Shown here piece after piece: positions 45,790-56,396 of a stretch of 64,000 bases of DNA. The stretch lies in the NCBI GenBank assembly GCA_002633025.1, contig NMRB01000099.1, forward strand, positions 116,770 through 180,769. Reading direction: 5' to 3'. A program made the position numbers and the translations under genes. Under the pieces are notes generated by a model. It did not search any database and had not been told where the DNA came from. It saw only the letters and a list, made by a program, of their open reading frames with translations. This DNA is from Notospermus geniculatus. Lineage: Eukaryota; Nemertea; Pilidiophora; Heteronemertea; Lineidae. Position 1 is the stretch's first letter. Each line of letters starts with the position of its first letter.

Positions 45790-47045
45790 ATTCGTCTGCA
45801 TCGCACATAAATATGTGCAATATTTTTTAAACGTTTAATAAAATCAAACATGAATATACTCATCAAGCATGTGTAAATTTGATAAGATAAAATGTATTCA
45901 AAGATTGCAAATGTCTTTGGAATTGAACAAAAATATTCTCATTATCGAATACAAATATTTTGATATTGCACAAAAATTTTGAAATCAAATACAAATATTT
46001 TCCGTATTGAATAATGCAACGAATGGCTTGCCATACTCCAACGAACATTTTAAGACGGCGTTAAAGGCATCGAACTGTTTATTTGCACAGTTACCTGCTG
46101 TGTATGCAGTAAGCGTATAGTCTTGGACGCACGTCTAGCTCATTAATTATGCAGCGCTCCCAGAGCAGCTGGCAGGGCAGAAAATATCTTTTAGTGGAGG
46201 GGGCCTTGCGGAAAGGAGCCGCCTACAAGCGATTTTCAGAAGAATATTTATCGACCCTGGTTTGCCAAATAGTACGCCAAGTTTGGCTTAAAACGACGAG
46301 TTACCTGCATTCTCCTGAACCAGTTAATAAATTCCCACCGCATATCTGCAGCCAGTTGATTAGCGCAGTGCAAAGAGTGATGGGCCAGCAACCCCAATGT
46401 CGCGGGTTCGAAACTTGTGTGGTCACACTCGTGATTTTTTTTCTTTTTTTCGTTTTTCTTGTTTTTTTCCTTTTTCTCCGAAAAAGCATATCAAGAAGAA
46501 ACGTTTTGTGTTTTCGTACAAAAAAAAGATCCGGACAGTGGAAGGTGCCAACAAACGACTGCCGGATGGTGGCCTCATCTCATTGGCCACAGTAGTCAAT
46601 GCTCCGTAACTACGCCATAGGTGAGGGTGCCATTGACATGAATATTGTTGTTTGGGTTCCGTTAAGTAAGTTCAAGATAAAAAAATACTATCGCTCCCAC
46701 CCGTGCCTAAAATCTTCGCCGTGCCTCTCAAATTTTCCGTCCAAAAAGTACAACATGGACATGAGGTTTTTTAACCCCCCCCCCCCCCGATCTCCCTTGT
46801 TGGCCCTTGCTTGCACCTCGATAGGTTATAACTTCCTCCAAGGTTATAACAAACAAATGGCATATTTGCTTGCCCAATAGCCAAACGTGCTGAATAATAT
46901 GGCAAGCACATATCCTGATTAATATTCATTAGGGGGCGTGACGTGCTTGCCAAATAGGGACATTTTTCAGCATTAGATGGCAAGCATGCTTGCTAAATAA
47001 GGACGAAAAAGGAAACTGCTTGGCAAGCATGCTTGCCAAATAAAC
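45790..47045 (-). repeat. Repeat H copy 2, interrupted
   Basis: 45790-46035 is the reverse complement of 36886-37140. 46860-47045 holds three GGCAAGCATGCTTGCCAAATA-like palindromes, as at 36.7 kb. The segment between carries a tRNA-like box B (GGGTTCGAAAC near 46403), a T/C-rich tract (46434-46482) and a C run (46777-46788). Confidence 0.7.
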
Positions 47046-47455
47046 CCGGCCAACATTTAAATGGTCATGACCCGACAAGTTTACCAACTGTGAAATTTAG
47101 TAGGCCTAACTTTGAAAACAATAACACCCTGCTCTTGGCTGCCGCGAAACAGGCAATCGCACTGTACAGCCGTGTACATCTACATCATAAATGTAGGCCT
47201 ACACTGTAAATGACGCATGCTCAGTCCCAATATCATCAGTTTCTACATTGCGCTAACATATTTACAAAATTCATCAGTGAATTTTCAAAGGCGGTCTTCA
47301 AATTGACTCACAAGTCAATTTCTAGTTTTGTGATGTTGTTTCTAAAATATGCTTATTCAGGTTCGACAGCTTCCTTAAAACTAACTACTCCGTGTAAAAC
47401 TTATTCTGCAAATGCAGAGATTCTGACCAAAATATTCTAAATGTTCCACTTTTAG
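47046..47455. other. Spacer
   Basis: No feature recognised. Confidence 0.4.
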
Positions 47456-47764
47456 CATCTTCGATAATCGAAGGGCAGTCTGCTCACCACTACGTTACAT
47501 CGCACATCACCCTTCGAGAAATAGACTGGTCTGCGCCGTATCCGCTGCCTCGCGAAGAGGAGGCCAATCAGAACCGGTGTTGTAAATTTTGAATCATGGT
47601 ACAAATAGTGGTAGCCGAAGACCCGATATAAAGTGCAATATGATTGGTCGACCGGTAAAGTTGGCATCGTGCCAAGATACGCCGCGGACTGGACTATTTC
47701 TCGAAGGGTGATGTGCGATGTAACGCAGTGGTGAGCAGATCGCCCTTCGATTATCGAAGATGAG
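47456..47764. mobile_element. 309 bp foldback with about 75 bp arms
   Basis: CATCTTCGATAATCGAAGGGC and its complement at the ends. CTACGTTACATCGCACATCA is mirrored on the right arm with one mismatch. Confidence 0.9.
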
Positions 47765-47864
47765 TTTTAGTGTCTTGCTATAAATTGACTTCTCGATCTG
47801 TGGCAAAAAAATTCGCACGAACAAGACGAAATGCTCTCAGCTGACTTTAGTTTATGCCACATTA

Positions 47865-47996
47865 GGCCGCATGCACGGGTCAGTATTTAGCCCAGTATAA
47901 CTAAGTTAGACTTTCTCTTTAAATTCGCTTGAAGCATTGAAAAAAGTCAGATTTAATGAAAGTGTGGCTGAAGTCCGACCCGTGCATACGGCCCAT
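47865..47996. mobile_element. 132 bp MITE just upstream of an exon
   Basis: GGCCGCATGCACGGGTC mirrors GACCCGTGCATACGGCC. It ends 14 bp before the exon at 48011, so it lies within the splice-acceptor region. Confidence 0.8.
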
Positions 47997-48010
47997 TTTG
48001 TCTTTTTTAG

Positions 48011-48126
48011 TTACGTGGACGTCAAATGTACACTTGGAACTTACTAATATTGATGAGAAAGTTGTGGATGAGACCGTCTTCAAGGCACCATGCAAGGCAG
48101 AGAGACGAAACGGGAATACCTACACG
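48011..48126 (+). CDS. Putative internal exon of the secreted protein gene
   Basis: Acceptor TCTTTTTTAG|, 116 bp, donor ACG|GTACGT. The frame reads TWTSNVHLELTNIDEKVVD, then ETVFKAPCKAERRNG. The pattern of a polar N-I-D..V.D..VF..P.C segment resembles the C-terminus of ependymin-related proteins. It starts in phase 1, matching the end of 32284-32433, and ends in phase 0, matching the start of 50220-50426. The upstream intron would be 15.6 kb. Confidence 0.5.
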
Positions 48127-48187
48127 GTACGTAGGCTCAGGCTAATTAGTTATTGTACTCATAGATCTAATTGTATTTTCTCAGCTA

Positions 48188-48550
48188 CCCCCCATAAAGT
48201 GTGTTGCACATCAGCGTACCAAAAATTGCGGGCAAATGGGCGTTTTTCGAGCCGTATCGGCGGGTCCCGCGCGGGGCCGAATAAGCCCCCCTATTTCACC
48301 CATAACCCCGCAGAAAGCCCACAGGAATACATAAAAAGACACTCTCCCCCCGCCTTAAGCCCTGCCTAGTGTGGTCCAAGTGTCCTGCAAAAAGCCATTT
48401 GAAACGTCTTTCGAATTACCCAGCCATTAGGGGTGGGGATTGCAGAGTACCCAGCTTTAGGGGGTGGGGATATTCAAAATTGCTGTTACCAGCTGAAAGG
48501 GGCTTATGAAAAAAGTGGAGTACACTGATGTGCAACACACTTTATGGGGA
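48188..48550. mobile_element. 363 bp MITE
   Basis: CCCCATAAAGTGTGTTGCAC and its complement at the ends. The arms extend to CATCAGYGTAC. Confidence 0.85.
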
Positions 48551-48854
48551 GTGAACCCCCCGGGATTTTCTCAACATTTTGCTGGAATAGCGATAGTTCA
48601 GGGGGAAAATATCAATTACAGCTGATTTGGGGCTACGCTTTGTTTCAAAGTTCTGAATTGGCCAAAACCTGACACGACCCTGATTTCGTCAAATAAAAAG
48701 TTTACAGGGCCAAATTGTGCGCAGAAAAACTTCGCGGTATCCACCAAAATCGCAGATGTAAGGTTACAGAGGTTTGCCATTCATGGTCCAGCTTCTCCTG
48801 TTGGTGATGGTCGGCATTGCTGACCACACAGCAGGCTGTTGATATATCTTCGAA
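48551..48854. other. Spacer
   Basis: No feature recognised. Confidence 0.4.
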
Positions 48855-49706
48855 TCGGTGTCCCAAACTCCTCACAGCGCCACCTATCTCCATTCTTCCG
48901 ATATAGTGACACTGCACCCAAACTGGTACTACTTGCGCGGAGGACTGAACAAATGACGTCATTGATTCCCAAAAAGACACACAGAAATAAAGGTTTTCTG
49001 TGCATGTCAACAACTGAATCGTCGTCTGTTAGCCCTCTTAGATTACTAACTTCTATAATAACAGATAAAAATGTGGTTTTGGGGTTGAAAGCGAATGTTT
49101 GATCGAGTCAGTTTTCCCCATGCATCACTGTGTACAAAAATGTACAGACGCATACAGCTCGATTAAATGTCTAAATTTGTGCTTATTCGGGCCTTAGAAA
49201 CTTATTTGCATCGTCTGTTCGTCCATGTGTGTTTCGAATATAATATCCATGTAGATTGTACAAGGTAAAACCTCCTGTTTGAATCAAAATCTTGCCAAAT
49301 CTTAGCCGAAGCGAGGGCACACATAATGTTTACAATAAACTGCAAACACACGTGTTCCGAGATGCACGCAATCCCATTGGTTCAGAGATTCAGTGGCATC
49401 TAAAACGTGGCAGGATTCAGACGGGACACCGAGCCAAATCACCGCCTTTCTCGTGAAATAGTTACAATAATAATATTTCATTCTAGCTAGGTCTTTAGCT
49501 GTCTTTTCCACAACTTCTTGGCTTTATGGCTTTGTTTTACAACAAGCTAAATACTGTTGTCAATACGTTGATATAAAATGGGCGAATAAATGTTTTCACA
49601 AGATTTTTGTGAAACCAGATAAGTATTGGTTCCAGAGTCGTTAGTGGAGCCATCATAAAATGCGGAACGGAACTAACGGCGATTGGAACGAGATAGTCGA
49701 TGTCCT
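48855..49706 (-). repeat. Repeat D copy 2 (empty sites for two insertions)
   Basis: Reverse complement of the host blocks of 21140-22885. It lacks the family C MITE and the 749 bp element. The exon-like ATGGATATTATATTCGAAA is conserved at about 49251-49233 on the minus strand. Confidence 0.8.
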
Positions 49707-49985
49707 GACACTGAAGCTTTTGATGTGATATTAAATGCTGGAGGAGCGAGATGCCAGTGGCAAAGCCAGGCCTCTGTGACCTTACAGCTGCGACGTTGGT
49801 GTACATATAGAATGTACTTGTATAAAATTATTATGATGGTAATATTAATGCTATTATTATTGCCCTTTAATTGTTTCTCCAGTATTTGTGACTAAAACTG
49901 TTTGGGTTCGGAGATTGTTTGGACTACTCACAGAGTGCTGAGGGACGCCTCGTTTAACATGGGTCGTTGAACCATCTTTTTTGAA

Positions 49986-50105
49986 GATGGGGATTTGGCC
50001 TAGTGGTTAAGGCGTGCTGCTCCTGAGTGCTGGCGATTGATGCCTAATGCGAGGGTCCGTGGGTTCGCGTCCAAGCTAATGTCTTTCACCTTAGAAACCC
50101 GTTAT
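49986..50105 (+). repeat. tRNA-derived SINE, uninterrupted
   Basis: Box A TTGGCCTAGTGG and box B GGGTTCGCGTCC, followed by AAGCTAATGTCTTTCACC and a TTATTATTATT tail. Confidence 0.7.
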
Positions 50106-50219
50106 TATTATTTGCCCTAGAATGTATAAAAGATGCGATGCAGTCGACGCTACCTGTATACATCGTATACGCAGTATGCGTGTAGCCTACATCTGATTTT
50201 TAAATTTCCTATTTTTTAG

Positions 50220-50426
50220 ATCCCAACTCCTAACGAATTTGTGCGGTTGATGTACGAGACTGTAGCGAATTATGCGTCTGAATCTAAGTCGGAGTCGGAC
50301 TCTAAGGAGGCTTCCCCCAATTCGGATGAAGACAATTCATATAGCGAGAGTGATGATCGCGAAGATTCAGAAGAGAGTGAGAGTGAGGATAAACATGATA
50401 AAAAGAAGAAGAGGGGTGCGCCTTAG
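50220..50426 (+). CDS. Putative terminal exon with acidic tail
   Basis: Acceptor CCTATTTTTTAG|, then a phase-0 frame IPTPNEFVRLMYETVANYAS, a Ser/Glu/Asp-rich stretch of about 35 residues, and a basic end (KKKKRGAP) before TAG. It fits the donor phase of 48126. A Ser/Asp/Glu tail is not typical for ependymin-related proteins, so either the tail is lineage-specific or this exon belongs to another gene. Confidence 0.5.
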   Translation: MPTPNEFVRLMYETVANYASESKSESDSKEASPNSDEDNSYSESDDREDSEESESEDKHDKKKKRGAP

Positions 50427-50501
50427 AGGGTATAATTTGCTAGCTAGATGTCATACCGATGTCAGGTCAATGGTTTTGAAAAGTGTTTTTTTTTCATTCA
50501 G

Positions 50502-50923
50502 CAGACCTCTAGCTTGGCTTTTTTTAGAGGGGCGCAGCGCCCCGCCCTCTTTATAAAGTCACAAAACGCTCCCTGCCCTCATTTTGGAATAAGTCAATTT
50601 TACCCTGCCCTCATGTTGAAATATGTCAAATGCACCCTGCCCATTTTTTGAAGTAGGCCTAGAGATTATGCAGTCTACCATTATGGTGCATTTGGATAGG
50701 ACAAACACTGTAGATTGGTTGATCTGATACACTTGAACCAAGGCTCATGAGATTTTTTTTCAAGTGTCGTAATCGTATTGAATTTCTGTTGCGACACGGA
50801 GGTCTACACTCAAAATGTGCCCTCTTTCAAACTTCTGCTTGCAGTGAGTGCCCTTTTCAATCTCAAAGGTGCCCCTCTTTCAGGAAAGTGCCCTGCCCTT
50901 CTTAAATTCTAGCTAGGGGTCTG
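50502..50923. mobile_element. hAT-like MITE
   Basis: CAGACCTCTAGCT and AGCTAGGGGTCTG ends with an ATTCA-like imperfect flank duplication. The interior is rich in GCCCTGCCCTC. Confidence 0.65.
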
Positions 50924-51362
50924 ATTCACGTGACGTTAGTGTTCCTTGACGTCATCTCCATCTGCAGTTAAACCATAAAGGAATCAACCATAAAGGTTCA
51001 ACTTACAAACTTAGCATTTTATAAATGTGGACAATATCCCTTTAAACCTCAACAGATTTGTATTTTGACTATTCCATATGATAGGCAAGACCCTTCTGCA
51101 CGTTCACTGCAAATTTTGTTGAATTCCGACTAGTTGATCTTATGATACAAAAGGACTGAATTAATGAGAACCCCACGAACGATGTGAACGCAGGGTCATC
51201 TGTGTACATTTGAATAGGCTGACGTAGTCCAGGAGCTGACACCACTTTATTTATGTTTTCTGTTGCAAAATTTCTGCTGTCATTTCTAGGTGTAGCCTAC
51301 CCTTGGGCATAAGGATCAGGCAGTCTTGCAAGTTGTATCCTGTGCTTTACCGAGAAATTTGC

Positions 51363-51626
51363 CATTTTCCCTATTTTCGTGACTCAATATATTCGACTAA
51401 CATTTTGGGGTAGGGGAAATGTAAACAACTGTAGATTCTTTATTTTTTGGTCTACAGCCTCAAACTACCACTCAAAATGATCGTATTGGTGTAACATTTT
51501 CCCTATTTTCGTGACCCAATATATTCGACTAAAATTTTGGGGTAGGGGAAATGTAAACAACTGTAGATTCTTTATTTTTTGCTCTACAGCCTCAAACTTT
51601 TTTTTGATCGTATTGGTGTACTCCTT
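51363..51626. repeat. 132 bp tandem duplication in the left TIR
   Basis: CATTTTCCCTATTTTCGTGA begins each unit. The right TIR has only one unit. Confidence 0.85.
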
Positions 51627-52380
51627 CAGACGACAGCAATAATATGCAAATCGGTTAAATAATGAGGTCACCAGAGGTCAAAAGGTCACACATTTTGAGG
51701 ACTGCTTAAAATACGGGCGCAAATGTAAAGAAAAATCCACCAAAAATACATTTCTTTCAACAAAGTCAATTTAATGCTTCTGTTTCTTAGGTAAGACATA
51801 CAGAAAGTTTTTAAAACAGTTACCAACTGTATTGTATATATTTTACACCATGAAAAATTAAACGGCACTTTGTTGTTTTTCTGCAGATGTGCCAATTTTC
51901 TTACTTTGTCGGTGAATTTGCACTTGCATCAGATATTAAGCAAATTTGCGCCATATTCGACGAAATTAACACATTAAATAAAAGCTAGATATGAGTGCTA
52001 ATTACAGATTGAAGCTTTTTATGCAAATGAGGTCTAAAATTAGGTCAGGTGAACCTAATTACCCTAAACTCCCACTTACCTGTCCCATTCCCGAACTCGG
52101 AAAAAATGACCAAATCCTAAGCTGAAGATATCGCACGCTGTCATTCTTTGCCGGGCTCGAGAGGGGAACAAGTAAGTGGACAGGACATTACTGTTTCTGA
52201 CCATACCCCCACCCCATTATCTTCAACTTAGGATTTATTTTTTTCCGAATTCAGGAATGGGACAGGTAAGTGAGAGTTAGAGTATTGATCTCACATACCA
52301 TTCTTTGTCAGTTCGATAGGGGCCTAACTCATGCACCAAATGTAATCGCATCAACCTGCAATTAAACATCCCTCAATTTG

Positions 52381-52985
52381 TTTCCACATCACTTCCATAG
52401 TCACATAGTCATCCCCATCATCCTCACAGAGTTCCTGCTCATCAACAGCCGATACATCTCTGCAATGTCTTTCGGCATCTGATCTCTATCAAACCAGAAG
52501 ATGCGGTACTGATCATCCTCTCGTATCCAACCACTCTGGGATGATGGGTCATGTGTGGGGTGTGGATTTGGCTGGTGAACATTCTTCCACACTATTGCGA
52601 CAAAGTTTGTTCGATTTAGCTTTTCATTGAGTACTGACATAGATGGTGGTATTGTGCTGGAATCAGAGAAGCCTTCGCTTTAGCCAGAGGGTTCAATCGC
52701 TTCCTTGTGGTGCATACCTCTGTCGTGAAGAGCAGCATACCTAGCTTTAGAAAGTTTGAATACATGTATCTTCGGCATGTTAAAGATGAAACAAAGAAAC
52801 TTCTTGTCCATCATACAATCAGTCACTTGAAGGCGGTTTATCTCCGTAAACAGGCATTGGTATTTAGAGCAGGATTATACTTTCTTGCACAATTTCACTT
52901 TTCGTTTCCTCATGAAAGCACTGGTATAGTCACAACCAGGAAGCGCATATACGGCACAGTCACGCATGTTGGCCCAACGTGTCCA
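52381..52985 (-). pseudogene. Relics of an uncharacterised TE-borne protein
   Basis: Read on the minus strand from high to low positions, 52985-52870 gives CAVYALPGCDYTSAFMRKRK and then KLCKKV before a stop. About 52770-52700 gives poorly kept sequence. 52660-52403 gives PPSMSVLNEKLNRTNFVAIV, then WKNVHQPNP and SGWIREDDQYRIFWFDRDQ. The order GCDxTSAFxxKxK, LNRTNFVAxxWK, GWxxEDxxYxIxWF is one I recall from large uncharacterised proteins expanded in marine invertebrates. At least one stop and frame changes show it is dead here. Confidence 0.5.
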
Positions 52986-53650
52986 CTTCTATGTGCTCAT
53001 TCCTCATGCAGTGCACTGCAGTTCTGCTCACACCATGTTGTGTTGCTGTGTCGACGAGAAGCATTCTTTCCTGCAAAGTGCGTAAAGCGTACCATCCAGA
53101 TCATCTCAGTTCTTGTTTGGTCAGGGTGGACTGTTTTATTGTACAATGTATATGGGGCTGGACTGAATTTGTCTTTTGAGTTAAATCATTGTATACCATT
53201 GTGTATTAAAACAGTACTTGTACTTGGCCTAGTTTGATTGGAAGTGCAACATGGTCGTTTGGGGAGAAAAATTGGGAGCGACTTGAATATTCCCGTCCAT
53301 TTAACGGTTGCGCATGCGCAATAGTTTCACACAGTTTTGTGTATTAATGCGCGCAGTACTACTTAATTGGATAAGAGGCAAATTGATGAAGATGATGATA
53401 ATTACTGGCTTTTCACCATCGGGTCTTAGGCTGCTAATAATTGAAATGAAATGCTGGAATGTAGGCCTAATACTATCCTGATGTAATTTTTGAATCTAAA
53501 AAAGAAGGGACAATTATAGTTGACTGAGAACACCTTTTAATATAATCAATTCATTTTACAAATTGACAGTTCGACAAGAAGACAAGTCGCCGGAGACAAA
53601 TAGACAGATTTACAGGATAAGGAGTGAAAACAAGTGTAGGGCCCCCGGGT
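52986..53650. other. Interior of the 4.33 kb element, unassigned
   Basis: A 176-codon plus-strand frame (52707-53237) overlaps the minus-strand relic and has no motif, so I take it as a shadow. Confidence 0.4.
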
Positions 53651-53654
53651 AGGG

Positions 53655-53895
53655 CCTATCTTCTTCGACATGCCGACAGGTCGACAAGCCGACAGGTGGA
53701 CATGCCGACGGGTCGACAAGCCGACAGGTCGACGTGTCGACAGGCCGACGTGTGTATGCCGACATGCCGACAGGTCGACGTGCCGAGATGCCGACGGGTC
53801 GACAAGCCGACAGGTCGACATGTGTACATCAGTGCCGACTGGCCGAAAAGCCGACAGGTCGACATGCCGACGGGTCGACAAGACGACAGGTGGAC
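53655..53895 (+). repeat. 16 bp minisatellite
   Basis: About 15 units of CCGACAGGTCGACAAG-like sequence, with GTCGAC (SalI) in most units. Open frames on both strands here are by-products of the repeat. Confidence 0.9.
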
Positions 53896-54360
53896 TGACA
53901 GCTAAGGCATAGAGATAGTCCGCAGGTAGTCCGGTTACTGCATCCAATTTGGTATAGGTCAGCAGGCAAGTCTATAACTGATCTGCGAAGATTTCGTACT
54001 GGTAGTGGTCTTCCAGAAGATGACTGCACTTGTTTCGCTTGAAGAAGTTTTCCTCGTAGATTCCACGAGAAGAGCTGTGTGCTTTGAATAGGACGTGGTT
54101 GTCAGCAAGGGTTGATGGCGCTGGTTTCATTAGAAGATCCTTGTTGAGTTTGATGATTCCTTGGTTTTCCAGAATTTCAGCCTCGTCTATAAAGATGATT
54201 GTAAGGGTGTGAGTGCTTCTTTAATTAAGCTGTGTCCGAATTACGCGCTTAGGTTATTGACCTCTGATCATCAAGGCCATTGCATAATCGAAAAGGGCAT
54301 CCTCAATAACCTAAGTATGAGTGATATTATCATGCCTCTATCTCTACCACAGGTATAATA

Positions 54361-54544
54361 CAGGAAGTCGAATTCCAAGGTTTAAGCAAATTTTCGACCC
54401 CAACCGGGGTCTTCTTCAGGCTGGCACTTTTCCACACTAGATTTCAGAAGAGACTCTTCTGAAATCTAGTGTGGAAAAGTGCCAGCCTGAAGAAGACCTG
54501 GTTGGGGTCGAAAATTTGCTGAAACCTTGGAATTCGACTTCCTG
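54361..54544. repeat. Head-to-head Penelope-type units with hammerhead-like cores
   Basis: A 184 bp palindrome: CAGGAAGTCGAATTCCAAGG mirrored at the right end. Each arm contains CTGAAGAAGACC..GGTTGGGGTCGAAA (plus strand from 54486, minus strand from about 54422). The minus arm has the intact GACCCC-GGTT-GGGGTC stem; the plus arm has lost two bases of it. Confidence 0.7.
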
Positions 54545-55099
54545 TATTACATCAGTTTGTGTGTCGATTTTTGTGCCTTACTTTGTGGATACCTCTACCA
54601 CAGGCATAGATATTTCAAATTATCAAGTTTGACCGTGACCTTGATCTGTAAGTATCAATGACCCAGACACCTGAGGCTGAGAATTTTATCATAGTCCAGT
54701 CCTTGGATAAGCAGGCATGAAATCAGACTTGTTTCATGTTGCTAAGTTGACAATATTGCAAGTTATCTGAAAATATCAAAAGACATTGGCCGTTAAGGAG
54801 ATGACATGCACGATCTGCAAAACTCCTAAATGGCTGGACCAATCGAAACCAAAATCACAGGGTGGTTCAGTTTTGCCAAGTGATTGAAAACTGTACTGCA
54901 ATAAATAATCTTCGCTGAGCCTGACCCATAGATTTAAAACAAAGCATATTTTTAAATGCCCAGAAATATAAGAAATAATCATGACTTGAAGATGTAACTT
55001 CACACAAACATATGGACAGTATAAAAGGGGTAGTTAATAGAGAGGTTGAGATCGGCTACTTATCCTTAAACCGAAACGGATACGTATCCCGATACGTTT
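54545..55099. other. Interior of the 4.33 kb element, unassigned
   Basis: No motif recognised. Confidence 0.4.
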
Positions 55100-56018
55100 T
55101 CTTTCTGTATGTCTTACCTAAGAAACAGAAGCATTAAATTGACTTTGTTGAAAGAAATGTATTTTTGTTGGATTTTTCTTTACATTTGCGCCCGTATTTT
55201 AAGCAGTCCTCAAAATGTGTGACCTTTTGACCTCTGGTGACCTCATTATTTAACCGATTTGCATATTATTGCTGTCGTCTGAAGGAGTACACCAATACGA
55301 TCATTTTGAGTGGTAGTTTGAGGCTGTAGACCAAAAAATAAAGAATCTACAGTTGTTTACATTTCCCCTACCCCAAAATTTTAGTCGAATATATTGAGTC
55401 ACGAAAATAGGGAAAATGGCAAATTTCTCGGTAAAGCACAGGATACAACTTGCAAGACTGCCTGATCCTTATGCCCCAGGGTAGGCTACACCTAGAAATG
55501 ACAGCAGAAATTCTGCAACAGAAAACATAAATAAAGCGGTGTCAGCTCCTGGACTAACGTACATTTGCACATGGAGCACAAATTGTCCTGAAAATCGCTC
55601 TGTTATCCTCAGAAATGGAATTCCAAGCATAAGTTGACAGGTTCATGTATCTCTTCACCACAAAAAAAGTTGAAGCTCGTGCCTATTACGTAAAGCCAAA
55701 ATTCAGGCAGTGAGAGACATCTGGTGGCAACACATGAGGTGTATCCCTCAGTAAGTTCATCGTCGTTCGCAGTTAAACATTTATGGTTGATTCCTTTATG
55801 GTTAAACCAATTGCAGTTAACGTCTCGTTAGAGATAACGTTAGAAAACCATGGTGTTTGAACAACCTTTCCCAGATAATCATCAATATCTTATGGAACAC
55901 ACGACTGATTAACTGACATTGGCCTACTGTGATCAAGAAGTGTTGATGGTTGATGGTGCTATACCTTGTGCCTGCACTAGAAACATACTAAAAGTCAATA
56001 AGGCCAACACACATTCTA

Positions 56019-56396
56019 AGTCCGGCGCAGCCTTCGCGCGACCCAAAGGAATGCGGAAGAAGGCTTACCACAAACACAGGCTGACCACAAATCTTATTCA
56101 GCACACGACTCTTGAATAACCGATTGGACAGCGTGATCAAATTATACTCTGCTCCGCTTTTACACGCAAAAACGAAAATTACAGGCAACATCTCTCATGA
56201 GTCCTTTACTAGTGTGTAAACGCTGTAGATTGGCCGTAGAATGTATGAATTGCGAATAGACTATAAATAGTACCCAATCATGTGCAGGCGATCGTCGTTG
56301 GTAACGAAGGGGTAGATGGCGTAATTAGGTAGCCGCAAGCTTGTCAGATTTCGTATTTCCGCATTCCATTGGGTCGCGCGAAGGCTGCGCCGGACT
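56019..56396. mobile_element. 378 bp TIR element
   Basis: AGTCCGGCGCAGCCTTCGCG and its complement at the ends. The arms match over about 36 bp with one mismatch, and TA-like flanks are present. Confidence 0.85.

Larger units (their letters stand above)
51225..55556. mobile_element. 4.33 kb element with long TIRs (possible new type)
   Basis: The left TIR (51225-51807) and right TIR (55100-55556) are reverse complements with about 95% identity, ending TAGTCCAGGAGCTGACACC. The left TIR carries an extra 132 bp tandem unit (from 51363, repeated from 51495). ACG flanks both ends and occurs once at the empty site in the 35.8 kb copy. Minus-strand relics of a large protein lie inside (52390-52985), together with a minisatellite and a Penelope-type palindrome. 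I cannot name the superfamily. Confidence 0.85.
50972..55802. mobile_element. Element F copy 2, split by a 4.33 kb insertion
   Basis: Ends ACCATAAAGG and CCTTTATGGT, with TAA on both sides (50969-50971, 55803-55805), as for Harbinger-type elements. The interior matches 35564-36054 except for the insertion at 51225-55556. Confidence 0.85.

Noticed and set aside
52707-53237. 176-codon plus-strand frame
   Set aside because: It begins at GTG, has no motif, and overlaps a minus-strand relic with recognisable family motifs.
53546-53947. 133-codon and other frames over the 53.7 kb minisatellite
   Set aside because: A 16 bp repeat without stops gives open frames on both strands.
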